Of a stretch of DNA of 64,000 nucleotides, positions 18,401-27,615 are shown one piece after another. Numbering within the stretch: the stretch's first letter is position 1; every line of letters starts with the position of its first letter. The position numbers and the translations under genes were made by a program. The notes under the pieces are model-generated. The model saw nothing but the letters and a program-made list of their open reading frames with translations. It was not told the DNA's origin and made no database searches. The DNA is taken from assembly GCA_002077045.2 (NCBI GenBank), contig KZ111141.1, positions 2,156,087-2,220,086 of the forward strand, given 5' to 3'. This DNA comes from Rachicladosporium sp. CCFEE 5018 (Eukaryota; Ascomycota; Dothideomycetes; Cladosporiales; Cladosporiaceae).

Positions 18401-19602
18401 GTGGCAGGTTCCAACACACCTTCCTAGGTCCAGGTTATGGTTGCCACTCATGTTTGCAACAACGGAAAGAGCAGGTCCAGGAAGGAGGCAGTAGCAGCAA
18501 GTGATGGCAGGAAACAGCAGCAAGCGATGGCAGGAAGCAGCAGCAAGTGAGGCAAAAAGCTTTTTATCGGGAATGGGGAAGGGACGTACCAGCGTACTCG
18601 GTACCAAGGATGACCATCTCCTTCTCGGCAAAGTTGATCGAGACTGAGGTCGCGGATGTCATGCCGGTAGTCCATCGATTGGCAGGGAAGGCACCGGCAT
18701 TGTAGATCACATAGTCGGGGTGAAAGTGCTCAAGCTCCTTTCTCGAGGGCCTGATAAGCATATTGCGCATGAACAGGGCGTGGTATGCACGAGCGCACAC
18801 GACCCGGACATTGATTCGGTAGCGCTCGTCCCATCCTGCGAAGCCATCAATGACATAGATGCGGTTTCGGGTGTTCAGGTAGTCGACAGCGCGTTCTCTG
18901 TTGATTTTCCAGACCTGTTGCAATCACGTGTCAGTGAGCAAGGCCTAGCCCAGCACCATCGAACGTCTCGGAATGTCGAGATTGACAAACAGCCGCGGCC
19001 GACTGCACCCGAATTTGCGGGGCGGGAGCTCGGCATGCCACATGAAAGTGACGTCGGCAGCTTCCCCCGCAGTTCGCGACGCGCAGACGCGGCTGTATGT
19101 TCGAGACCATGTTGTCCATCAAAGGTGATAAGATATTGACTGACCTCCGGCGACATGGGCTTGTTTACAGGTCCCCACCAGACGTTGTCTTTCGAACTAT
19201 CCTCCTCCACTATGCGCTTGTCGGAAGGCGAGCGACCAGTCTTTGCGCCGGAGTATGCGGAGAGAGCACCGCTAGAGGTGATAGCGGATCCAGTCTCGTA
19301 GACGAGGGCATCTTCGTAGAGTGCAGGAACGGAAGGGTTTGCGATCTGTGAGCATGGTTAGACATGAAAGATGTGAGGCTCAATCTCCTGAACGTACGAT
19401 GGCAACGCGCTCGTAGTCGATGTGTGCCTTCTCATGAAGCTCCTCTTCGATCTCAGTGTGCTCTACTTGCGGCCTGCAGACAGATAATCAGTGACATGGC
19501 CTGGAGGTGGATGTCCGAGCCGCCGTGAGCACTCGAAGCGAGGAAGTCATACACAACACCCTTAGGGTGCAATGCTGTCTTGTTCACGCCGTTGGCAACC
19601 AT
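15454..19602 (-). CDS. pckA: phosphoenolpyruvate carboxykinase (ATP), copy A, with a giant ORF-bearing intron
   Basis: Cytosolic gluconeogenic enzyme converting oxaloacetate and ATP to PEP. I place seven exons: 19553-19602, 19398-19473, 19145-19345, 18590-18914, 16706-16719, 15914-16651 and 15454-15855 (601 residues). Landmarks are AYSGAKTGRSPSDKR, YVIDGFAGWD, FFGLSGTGKTTLSADP (kinase-type P-loop), IGDDEHCWSD and ENTRCAYPIEY. The intron at 16720-18589 splits the Gly codon of EYAGEMKK and carries a GIY-YIG ORF. It leaves a 14-nt microexon before the older intron at 16652-16705. The C-terminus has a Q/E/T/A-rich tail of about 45 residues beyond the usual end. An in-frame upstream ATG at 19761 could add 53 residues. 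Correct splicing is untested. Confidence 0.9.
16800..17005. repeat. 15-bp minisatellite in the pckA giant intron
   Basis: Tandem 15-bp units of two related types, TCGATGCTGGTCCTG and TCAATGCTCGCGTTG, occupy about 200 nt. Because the unit is a multiple of three, open frames encode pentapeptide runs: IDNAS/IDRTS on the minus strand (within 16772-17038) and LSMLA/LSMLV on the plus strand. This may explain the long ORFs here without any of them being genes. Confidence 0.85.
17118..17134. repeat. direct repeat at the stop codon of the intron ORF
   Basis: ATTTTACCGGGTCGAAT on the plus strand. It matches 18124-18141 (ATTTTGACCCGGTCGAAT) with one indel and one mismatch. The ORF's TAA (17121-17123) lies inside it. 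Confidence 0.7.
17121..18125 (-). CDS. GIY-YIG nuclease-like protein with C2H2 zinc finger, nested in a pckA intron
   Basis: 334 residues. The GIY-YIG core is recognisable: VYALILRKPG (84-93, the GIY strand), LYIGS (98-102, the YIG strand), arginines at 108 and 113, and a helix with the candidate metal-binding glutamate E165 (IALEAAF). A basic K/R/A-rich helical segment (about 235-278) leads to a CX2CX12HX5H zinc finger (C281, C284, H297, H303). This nuclease-plus-DNA-binding layout is that of homing endonucleases. The frame is open upstream through PEDTT repeats to a TGA near 18260, so the true N-terminus could be longer. Past the TAA the same frame continues about 45 codons and includes VIDLTDD. 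It is on the same strand as pckA. Activity is not shown. Confidence 0.75.
   Translation of the reverse strand: MSATTTAILAILLQLVFTSINGPGWVNPRFHLVFPSLNRLSELAGLLGITFCPGLHGILQAAAPPPMQWFLSLSATIPNNTWAVYALILRKPGHRDKLYIGSCTSAKRGVVARFYEYDAGKHVPRCVQKASDDGYTIKQKVLLAHCPIPPVVKLPLYSVVIIALEAAFACVFWAMFKREHDYGFNGLCPWPMTSFKYDGLCTHSPFKEAIDGGLELSEEQLKETTDATNAKAIDYGRDYHKRQRDEATPEFKAAQARANKKMRPKTQLNRAAAKAAKLFYCAPCDYAADNNGHLTEHKNRKSHRTRVREYEGQQRLTFAPLVDQDQQEGTDSTR
18124..18141. repeat. direct repeat at the start codon of the intron ORF
   Basis: ATTTTGACCCGGTCGAAT on the plus strand, overlapping the ORF's ATG (18123-18125). It is the partner of 17118-17134, so the ORF is bounded by imperfect direct repeats. Confidence 0.7.
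18170..18235. repeat. 15-bp minisatellite upstream of the intron ORF
   Basis: About four copies of a GGTATCCTCTGGAGT-like unit. In the frame of the GIY-YIG ORF they read (P/T)EDTT repeats, so they may be a 5' extension of that ORF, though no ATG precedes them in frame. Confidence 0.8.
18487..18553. repeat. 23-bp tandem repeat near the intron 5' end
   Basis: Three imperfect copies of a GGCAGGAARCAGCAGCAAGYGA-like unit, close to the donor side of the pckA giant intron. Confidence 0.75.
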
Positions 19603-20801
19603 GGTGACGATGCTTGAAGTCAATGAAGAGGAATGGAAATTGGATCGCTCTTGTTTGGCAATTTGCTCAGTAAGAAAGTTGGAAGAGCCGTCTGGTGGTC
19701 CAGGAGTGTAAGATCGTTTTGGAGGGGCCGGACTTGTCTTTAAAGTAGCCTCGGAAGCCATCCAAACTTCAGAGGCTCGGGATAGCAGCTGTTTCAATCG
19801 CTGGTGTTTGCCCCACACAAACTCGATTGCCGTATGGAGCTACACTGGGTTTCGCGGAGAAGCCGCGTGGTGATTGGTCTCGACGCTGGGCTGTAAGTCA
19901 GTGCCCGGGTAGTGTCGGGAGAGCTGCGAAGGCCACGATAATGGGTCGGAGAAACACGAGGCGCAGCAGGAGTCGCTAGAGATGCGCTGAGGCTGCGATT
20001 GCTGTCGGAGTGATATGCGTGCGGTCTAGACAGTCTTCGGGCATGCCATGTGTGCAAACAGATGTTGAGCGATAAGCGCTATTTGAGGTCGGGACGGAAG
20101 GGAGGAAGTTGGAGGAGGAACCTCAAAGCCATTCTTTACTAAGATCTACACATCCCATACGTCGGCCTGCAACCGCCAGTATCGTGATCTCATATCACTG
20201 GGTATCATAATAATCAATTGCACGTCACCTTACAGGCCGGGACGGGGCAGGTCGTAGGCGACACCAACCACAGCCGTTTGACAAGCGACCCCGCAGTCAG
20301 TTGTAAACGATCCGCTGCAAGCTGCAGATGCTGCGGCACGACTCTCGTCGCTGCTGAGCTTCGGCATTGAGACTGCCGTTCGATATCCGTCATGCTACAA
20401 CGAAGTCTGCTTCTCCTGGAGGAAGACCTGTGCCAAAGGCAAGAGTCTGAAGCTCAAATATGTCAGTTCCACGTGTGGCGGATGCCCGGAACAAGGCTCT
20501 TCCATGGCTTACCTCCGCTTTCTCCAAAGTCTGACCGCTCTCACGGTATCATGAATGCACCCGCAACAGTCAGATGTGAAAATGCCATTTCTGTGAGAGT
20601 GCCGGTCTCTGGATGGTACAGTCTGCTGTTCAGTGTGCACTCTCTCTCGAAGGTCGCACAACGTACTCGCTATCGCAGGTGGGTCTATCGTAGCGCAGGA
20701 GCCTCTGGACTTGGGGAAAAGCGAAGGTTCCGTGTGGCACTAGTGCTCAGAGGCAGACTGCTCAAATCGCTCTGGACAACAAGATCACAGCCAAAGCGAT
20801 T
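19603..20801. promoter_or_regulatory. pckA upstream region and 3' flank of the regulator gene (copy A)
   Basis: About 1.2 kb upstream of pckA. 19603-19761 could be 5' UTR or a 53-codon in-frame extension; it stays open in both copies. 19820-20060 is nearly identical to block B (one difference in about 240 nt). From 20220 to 20800 there are cysteine-containing short ORFs on both strands that are interrupted differently in the two copies. I do not call a gene. Confidence 0.45.
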
Positions 20802-21929
20802 TCACCGCCCCGACTTCATCACCGCAAGATCACTTGCAATCAACTCTCTTGCGTAGGCCAAGTGCTTTCCATAATCCGCTTCCAGGGCATTCGCGACGCC
20901 ATCAAACCCAAGTTGGGCAAGATCGCGAAGATACCACGAGTGCTTCAGCATACCAGTGGAGACAAAGAAGTACGCGGTGATCACTAAGGCGGGAGGGTGT
21001 CTGGCTTGTACGAGCTTCAAAAATTCGTATGATCTCTCCGCAATCCAGCGGAAGATGTGTCCACTATGCAGCGCTTGAGTGGCATGCGTTTGCACCGCGG
21101 TCTCATACACGGTTTGTAGTTCTGTTACGGCTTCCGTGCAGATTCTAGTCTTCTCGGGGTCTGAAGTATCGCCGCAGAGGCTCAACAGTGCAGAGAAGCA
21201 GGCCTTCAGCTCAGGAGCAAGTGCATGCGCTGTAGAGGGCACTGCCTGGTGGCCGTGCAGCGCTACCGAGAAGGGACCTCTCGAGACGGTCTCATATGTC
21301 GTATCGACCACATCTCTAACTCCCCTGGTCATATAAAGCAGCTCCACGACGTCCTCCAGGGCCATGAAGTGTCGCTCAGGCCTCTCAACAGCCCTTAGAG
21401 AGGCTCTCGCTAGTGATGAAATTGATAGGACCATAGAGAGGGCGAACAATGCGTTACCCTGGTCGTCCGTAACAGGCTCACTGAGAAGATCTCGGAACGA
21501 GGACACAGCAATGACATGGTGTTTGTCGCTGATCTGTAGATATGCCACGGTCTTGGCAGGTCTTGTGGCAGCGATGTGGAGCGCAGACAGGGCCAAGATG
21601 CCGTGCATGAGAAATGGATGCTTAGTAGCCTCGAGCGGGATATTGTCTTGCCATAGATGCGCCATTGCATGGCCACTGCCTAGCTCGCTGCGTGATGTCT
21701 TGCTGGTGTAGTGGTGCATGAGTTCCAGGTCCTGCAGCCAGTCGTCGGTGGTCGGTTGGGCACTTGGGCTCGCATAAGATATGGTACTCGGCGTAGGAGG
21801 AGCTAGACTGCATTGTTCTGACCGTCGTTGGCAGTTGCTGCAGCAGGGTACCCGTTCATCGCATTTGACCCGCCGGGCCTTGCATTGAGCGCAACCTAGC
21901 CGCGACTTTTTCGCGCCCAGCTGTGGCAT
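20802..21929 (-). CDS. Zn2Cys6 transcription factor, Upc2-like (copy A)
   Basis: 375 residues, single exon. The Zn2Cys6 cluster is at the N-terminus (C13, C16, C23, C30, C33, C40; CX2CX6CX6CX2CX6C), preceded by basic KKSRLGC. After a short linker comes LQDLELMHHYTSKTSR and a helical effector domain resembling the Upc2/sterol-uptake type family (PFLMHGILALSALHIA, ARASLRAVERPERH). I start at MPQLGAKK, as family members begin close to the cluster; an upstream in-frame ATG (22088) would add 53 unlikely residues. Target genes are unknown. Further copies lie at 27616-27929 (fragment) and 62885-64000. Confidence 0.88.
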   Translation of the reverse strand: MPQLGAKKSRLGCAQCKARRVKCDERVPCCSNCQRRSEQCSLAPPTPSTISYASPSAQPTTDDWLQDLELMHHYTSKTSRSELGSGHAMAHLWQDNIPLEATKHPFLMHGILALSALHIAATRPAKTVAYLQISDKHHVIAVSSFRDLLSEPVTDDQGNALFALSMVLSISSLARASLRAVERPERHFMALEDVVELLYMTRGVRDVVDTTYETVSRGPFSVALHGHQAVPSTAHALAPELKACFSALLSLCGDTSDPEKTRICTEAVTELQTVYETAVQTHATQALHSGHIFRWIAERSYEFLKLVQARHPPALVITAYFFVSTGMLKHSWYLRDLAQLGFDGVANALEADYGKHLAYARELIASDLAVMKSGR

Positions 21930-22514
21930 CGTTCGTCTCGGGAGGATGCCGATGTCAAGAGTGGTACGATACCATGCACCACTGCATCGAGCTTTGGCGA
22001 TCTTTGACCAGCGAGAGATCAACCCAGATATGGTCCATTGGAAGTCAGGTCTACTGTGGCACATCGGCTTTTGTCCGCGATCATGCACAGCCGGACAAAG
22101 CCATCGGACTACGCGTCCTTCACGTTAAGTTTGCGTGGACTTGCGCCTCCAGGATCAATGGCTTGTTGATGCACAGAGGTAGGCGACGTTGATATGGAAG
22201 GCAATTGAAGAGTGGAAGCACTGTTCAGTGGCTGTGGAAAGTTTACGTGCGCCACTCGCTTTCGTCTGGCAACATTGAGTTCCTCACATGATGTCGTCGT
22301 CTTGACACTTGAGTGTGTTCTCTTCGGCGGAATAAATATTTCCGTTGTCGGTCCTTTCTATATCTACGAGTATATCGCATCGCAGTGCTATCGCCCAAAC
22401 ACAGAATCGCCGATTCTCCTACCACGCTCGAACGCTCGCCCATAAACCCAGATCGAGAAATTCACACAGCCCGACCACGTATGAGTCCACTCCCATCGTG
22501 CTCACGTGCTCGGC
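21930..22514. promoter_or_regulatory. upstream region of the Upc2-like regulator (copy A)
   Basis: 585 nt between the regulator start and the 3' end of the RTA1 gene, both minus strand. No additional gene is seen. Conserved at 27930-28515. Confidence 0.4.
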
Positions 22515-23519
22515 CTACACAACGCTTCTCTGCCCGACTTTCTCCAGCTTCCAAGCGTTAGTGAAAGCCCGTTGCTCTGTACCACTCCTCAGTAGCGCGG
22601 CGACTTCACTCGGATGTATCCAGTTCATGGTGATCATCGCCAACCACATGACCACTGCATCGAAAATGTACAGGAAGACCTCGTGCTGCGTGAGATCTAT
22701 CAGTATTGACGGCCTCAAATCTTCTTTTCAAGCACTTACCTCCACAATATACCCAGCATAGCCTTCCGCGTACTCAACCACACGCACTATCGATCGCATA
22801 AAAATCAGGATACTGACGATGTACAGTCCAATGAGGTGTTTCTTCCACGGCGTGCCCCTAGACTTCTCGGTTGGGTTCCGCCTATTCCGCACATGGAAGA
22901 GCGCCGCGGTGATCACAAAGAGTCCGAAGAAGAGAACCTGTACGACCAAGCCTCCGACGACAATGTTCGAGCCCATGTTGATAGAGGAGCTGGTACCGCT
23001 GGAAAGCAGCCCGGCACCCGCAGACTGCATCAGGAAGGACAGTATATCGCCACCGACGAATATCTTGGTGAGCCAGGTACGCCGGACAAAAAGTGCTCGA
23101 TCGCCATCACACATCAAGACGATCCGGCCAAGCTCCATGTAGATGGACGCGGCGAACAGCGCTGGTGCAACGAGGAGCAGCACTGACTGGATGATAAAGG
23201 GACCAAGCGTATAGGGACCTGGATTCTGTTGCGCGGAGAGGATGCGGCCAATGTAACCGATGGTCTCGACTAGAAGCTCATGTCAGCTGTCTAGTCTGTG
23301 TCAAGCATTGCGTTCTAGCGAGTGCATACAGAGCCCGCCAATCAGGAACGGAACCATGAACCATGTCTTTGTCCTGATCATCTGAAAACAATGTAAAAGA
23401 GTGCTAAGGCCGAAGAGTACGGTGAATATGGCGGCTGCTGATAATGCTGGTTCGTAGTAGTAGTACTGGAAGTTTGCGAGTACATTATCGCTATTCCGGT
23501 CTGCGCGCGAACCGAGCAT
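22515..23519 (-). CDS. RTA1-like seven-helix membrane protein (copy A)
   Basis: Three exons: 23330-23519, 22740-23269 and 22515-22685 (296 residues). The RTA1 family signature appears once exon 1 is joined to exon 2 (IGGLFETIGYIGRIL). Further family segments are QSVLLLVAPALFAASIYMELG, GGDILSFLMQSAGAG, and a conserved late helix FMRSIVRVVEYAEGY. Seven hydrophobic helices are visible. Yeast relatives (Rta1, Rsb1) are plasma-membrane proteins linked to lipid movement and azole or sphingoid-base tolerance; the role here is not known. Exon 1 ends at donor GTATGC, weaker than the GTAAGT used by copy C. Confidence 0.9.
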
Positions 23520-24225
23520 GATGTTGAGAGTGGACTTAGTCGCCTGGTGAGACTTCCACTACGACCGACGTACCACGAGGGCTCGCTCCTCGATGAAGTG
23601 AAGGTGCTGCGAAGGAGTTGCAAACGTTTCCAATGCGCTCCTTGTAGGTTCGAGGACTGAGTGCTGTGATCGCAGAACAAGCGAGATGGAGCTGATGGAA
23701 GACAGAGACAGCACACTTAGGCAGTGTGAGGACACAGTGAAGTGAGAGAAGCAAAGTCTGGTACAGCTTCCTACCAAGAGTGAACGTGCAAGCACTGCCA
23801 TGGCTTATATATTATCATCCAGTGTCCGTCAACACACGCGCACCTCGCGTTTATTGCTGGAAGCTCGAGTTGTGGGTCGAAGATGGAAGGAGCGAAGGAC
23901 CAGGGAGTAGCATAGCCGTCGCGCTAAGACAGATGCCGTTGCGCTAGGAGAGACAAAACGACATGATTGGCACGCTCTCGGTACGACGGGCGAGCCCGAA
24001 CAATCGTTTACGAGCGCCGAAGCGAAAGTCAGCGGAGGCATGAGTTGTAAAAGCAAGATATAGCGCTGTCTGCTATGGAGACGCGTGTTCATGATTGTGG
24101 CATTGCTGCTACAGCCTCGCGCTATACACCACCTCCTGGGCAAGGCAGCAGCATTGGGGACAATACGTTGAATGTTCCTTCGCACTTATTCCGAGACACG
24201 ATAGGAAAGATAGCATTTCCAAAGC
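23520..24225. promoter_or_regulatory. upstream region of RTA1 gene (copy A)
   Basis: About 700 nt. A TATA-rich stretch lies near 23803-23815. The 3' end of the Bud22-like gene borders it. No gene seen; short ORFs lack family features. Confidence 0.4.
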
Positions 24226-25814
24226 CTACTCGAAGGTAGTCTTCTTGCCAACGAACGCAATAGGGGCGCTTTTCTTCTCCTTCGCGAGCTTCGCAGCTTC
24301 CCAGCTGGGATGAAGAGGTCCATCATCGTCCTTGTGCTTCTTAGGAGGCGCAGCAGGGCGATTCTCACCATATGCCTGAGGAAACGACCTCCCTCCAGCA
24401 GGCCTGCCGACTGGTGCTCCACCTCGCCCGCGGCCTCCACTGTTGCCTCTTCCTCTCGCACTGTCAGTCGCACCTCGCTTCGGATCCCACCCTTTGTTGG
24501 GATCATTCTGCGACTTCACCACATGCTTCGCTCCAGCACCAAACTTCTGCTCCCAGATCTTCTGTCGTGCTCGTTGCCCTCGTCGGTTCTTCGGCGCGGG
24601 CTCGACATCAATGTCAGACTCGGGATCAGAGCCAGAACCGCTGATATAGCCTCCGAGACTCAGTGAAGGCACGAAACTCGAGGCTTTGGGTTTCGCGGCC
24701 ACCTTGGCAGCCTTTTGCGGTTCGGGCGATGGTGAACGTGAGATTGACACTTCTGACAATGCCAGGTCTTTGCTGGGATCATAGTAACCCGGCGCTGAGT
24801 CTTCATTCCGGGTAGCTTCGCCGTTGACCGTCATATCCGACTTGTCTTTATTACTTGATTGTCCGTGCTTCGTCCAGTGTTCGCGCATCTCCTCGTCGGC
24901 GAATACCGGGATGCCGTCGTCGTCCAAGTATTGATTGCTCACCCACTCATCGTCCCCACTTAGGTATCCCTCGGAGAACATTTCTGCGTCTTCATCATCG
25001 AGGTTCCGGTTGCTCACCCAGGCGTTGCGATCGTCGTCATCGGAAGAAGCCAGACGGTCCTCATAGCCGCCGAACTCATCGTCCGATGCCTCGTCTTGGT
25101 CTTGTAAGCTCACACGTTCAGCTAGCGGCGCTTCACGCGTCCCTGTCGAGCGTTCCGACTTCACGTCCACGGGTCTCGCCTTCACCGTCGGCTGCTTCGC
25201 GTCCTCTTCAAAGTCTTTCGCCCTGGCTCTCTTCTTTTTCACTGGTGTGACGTTCTCTATCGGTATACCCGCAGCTCTCTGAACCTCCTGCAGAGCTTCC
25301 GGGAGCGCTGCTTGAACAGGGGTTGACTTGCACAGGCGTGCGACAACGTTGAGTGTGGCAGCATCGTGTGGAATTACGGGCAGACTTGCGATCTCTGAAG
25401 CTAGGACTGGGGAAGCAGCGGCCGACTTGATCTTGCCCAACGTTTTACTCAAGTGATGCTTGCCGAGTGCGGTAGTGTCAAGCGTCTATCTTCCGTAGCA
25501 TATACTCGTCAGTTCGTGATCTCCAATACTTCCACGCATTTCTGCCATAGGTAGCCACGCACCTTCAACGCCGCAATCTCAGACTCGATCCTCCGCTCAC
25601 CGGTGACATCTTTCGCCGCCTTCACTGTCTTCTGCCGCCGACCTAGCTTCTGACGTTCGAAGCCTTTAGCAATCTTGAAGGCGTGTCCAAGTTTGACTGC
25701 ACCTTGCGCAAGCTTATGCTGCACGCGCTGATGCTGTGCACCTTTTGGAACACTGTCGCTGTGAGATACAGCTTGCTGGTCACCGCCATCACCATCGCGC
25801 TTGCGTTTGGGCAT
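24226..25814 (-). CDS. bud22: Bud22/SRFBP1-like ribosome-biogenesis protein (copy A)
   Basis: Exon 1 is 25563-25814, the intron 25486-25562 (GTGCGT...GATAG), and exon 2 24226-25485, giving 503 residues. The N-terminal helical region (KLGHAFKIAKGFERQKLGRR) joins to TLDTTALGKHHLSKTLGKIK. A long acidic, serine-rich middle with repeated WVSNxxLDD segments follows, then the Bud22 C-terminal signature: KNRRGQRARQKIWEQKFG, an RG-rich stretch, LHPSWEAAKLAKEKKS and GKKTTF. Bud22 acts in nucleolar 18S rRNA and 40S maturation in yeast. Low-complexity parts differ slightly from copy C, the conserved ends hardly at all. Confidence 0.88.
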
Positions 25815-27208
25815 GATGGAGGAAGATGTTTGAGTCCACAAGCACGGCATGAAATTTATGGGCAGAATCGTACTCTAGTTATGCAGGACGTCGGCAATCG
25901 GCCCCGAGATGCCGATGATTTACAGCAAGGATCAAGACCACGTCGAACGAAAACGACATCATAGCAGATCGAGATAGACTCATGAGGGTGGGCGCATTGA
26001 ATGCGCGTATTCCATCCCAATCAATCTGTCGCAACGCATCCCAGTAATGGTACAGTCTATGTCGGCGACAATGGTAAAGCAGGCGAGTTCTGGAGACTAG
26101 CACACATTACCAGCTTTGAACAGGTGTCGCTCGCCATTATCTATTCTTGCACCTTGAGCACACAGCCGTGTGTCGAGTACTGATCTATGCTCAAGTAGCG
26201 GCGCTTCTCATCCGTACATGTGCTGGAGCATGTCTGGGACCCAAGATGCCGCTCTCCGAACAGAGTGCGCTGGACTTGCGTTTGCGCAACAAACACCCAT
26301 CGTTCAAGCTCTCGGGGCTGGCACGCAGAGACATGATATCTCCACGTCTCATAGTCTGTCTGAGAACATAACAGTACTGTGCTGGATGTCTAGTATAGCA
26401 CACTGGATGTTTCGCACGCTATCCACCTTGTCTTGGCTGGGTGGACTCCATACCGGACACGCTCGGCTAGCACGCAGCGTGGTCGTCGAGATACGCCGCA
26501 CGGCAACGCAGAGTATGCGGAGTAACATTTTCACCGGATCCTCGTTCCTTTGGCATTGGCTTGATCGACGACGATGGTACCTTGTACTCGCGCAAGGATG
26601 GTGAGGACACGCATATGCGGCTGCGTTGTGCGCCCGATATGGACTTTGCAAAGATTGACTTTCGGTACTGGTCTTTAGCTTCGTCTCATACAACTCTATT
26701 CTCGACCACCAGCCACAACACGATGAATTCTCCGCAACATGCACTCGCGATCGATGTAGTGACGAGAATATTAGACAGGTCACACGCCGTGCGACCTGTC
26801 ATCTGACACGATATCCGGACGCACAATGTCATTGTGCCATTCGATGTACCACGATTTGTACCACAAGCGCAACTCCAGATGCAGGTGGCCGTATATTCTC
26901 CGCGACGGTCGCAACGGAGCGCTCCACTAACGCCATCCCGCCACCGTGACAACGGCTGGTGGCAGGACTGCATCCACGCATCCACCATCGTCTCTGCACA
27001 CGACCATATCCGACTGCCCCAAAGTCCCATCTGTGCTCACATACGGTGGCAGGGCTGGCATAGTGATTGCCACCGCATGATAGCAAGTTGGGTACGCTTG
27101 CGATCATGCATATAACACCGGCAAGGGCTTGCCTTTGCCTGTCCCGTACCTGCATATTCACATCGATCTGCTCAGGCAAGCCCCTGGTCTCTTCACATCC
27201 CTGTCGTT
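25815..27208. promoter_or_regulatory. 1.4-kb spacer, Bud22-like gene / chitinase (copy A)
   Basis: A divergent intergenic region. A TATAA at 27111-27115, 98 nt upstream of the chitinase ATG, is present at the same distance in copy C. Several ORFs of 70-145 codons on both strands are not consistently kept in length between the two copies. I see no supportable gene. Confidence 0.45.
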
Positions 27209-27515
27209 ATGTCTTCCTCATCTTCTATTTCACGCAATGTTGTCGCAGCTTTGGCACTTGTTACTCAAGCCACAGCCCGACTAGCTTTGGACAGCTCTAG
27301 CAATGTAGCTGTCTACTGGGGACAGAACTCCATTAACCAGGCCAGTGGACCGAACGCACAACAACGGCTGGTGGACTACTGCGCCAACACGAACATCGAT
27401 GTCATTCCTCTGGCCTTCCTCTACGAAATGACAACCGGTACAGGTGGTGAACCCGTAATCAACTTCGCCAATCAGGCGAGTGACTGCCAGATCTTCGCCG
27501 GTACCAACCTGTTGG
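27209..27515 (+). CDS. GH18 class III chitinase, 5' fragment (copy A, cut by gap)
   Basis: The first 102 codons of the chitinase that is complete at 33218-34840: signal-like N-terminus, VAVYWGQN, and the first barrel strands. The sequence ends at the 100-N gap, so loss of the rest reflects assembly, not necessarily biology. Confidence 0.9.
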
Positions 27516-27615
27516 NNNNNNNNNNNNNNNNNNNNNNNNNNNNNNNNNNNNNNNNNNNNNNNNNNNNNNNNNNNNNNNNNNNNNNNNNNNNNNNNNNNNN
27601 NNNNNNNNNNNNNNN
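27516..27615. other. assembly gap (100 N)
   Basis: Exactly 100 N, the usual convention for a gap of unknown size. Sequence to the right restarts at the equivalent of 21621, so the flanks overlap in content by 5.9 kb. Confidence 0.99.

Larger units (their letters stand above)
16720..18589 (-). mobile_element. candidate mobile spliceosomal intron carrying a GIY-YIG/zinc-finger ORF
   Basis: On the pckA strand the segment starts GTACGTCC after GCTG and ends TTGTTCTTTTCGCAAG before GTGAAATG. A branch-like ACTGAC lies about 20 nt before the AG, followed by a pyrimidine-rich tract. Removing it restores Y-A-G-E-M-K-K exactly, in phase 1. The pckA copy in block B reads straight through this codon, giving the empty site. 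Within the 1,870 nt, in pckA order, are a 23-bp minisatellite, a 15-bp minisatellite, the 334-codon ORF, and a second 15-bp minisatellite. There are no terminal inverted repeats and no obvious target-site duplication. No group I or II intron is expected in a nuclear mRNA, and the borders look spliceosomal. Confidence 0.75.
11137..27515. repeat. segmental duplication block A
   Basis: 11137 to about 21917 matches 55057-64000 (block B) in the same order and orientation; A is longer mainly because of the 1.87-kb pckA intron. 21621-27515 matches 27616-33524 (block C). Coding exons differ by roughly 1.5% by hand count. Divergence is patchy, with near-identical stretches (19820-20060) beside strongly divergent ones (15194-15440 and the pckA introns). 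The left edge is sharp. The right edge is an assembly gap. Confidence 0.93.

Noticed and set aside
16720..18589. Group I or group II intron, or a DNA transposon, as the nature of the pckA insert
   Set aside because: The host is a nuclear mRNA gene, the borders are GT...AG with a branch-like site, there is no reverse transcriptase or transposase, and I see no terminal inverted repeats or target-site duplication.
26170..26783. ORFs of about 140 codons on both strands upstream of the chitinase
   Set aside because: The two strands overlap, lengths change between copies A and C, and no family features appear.
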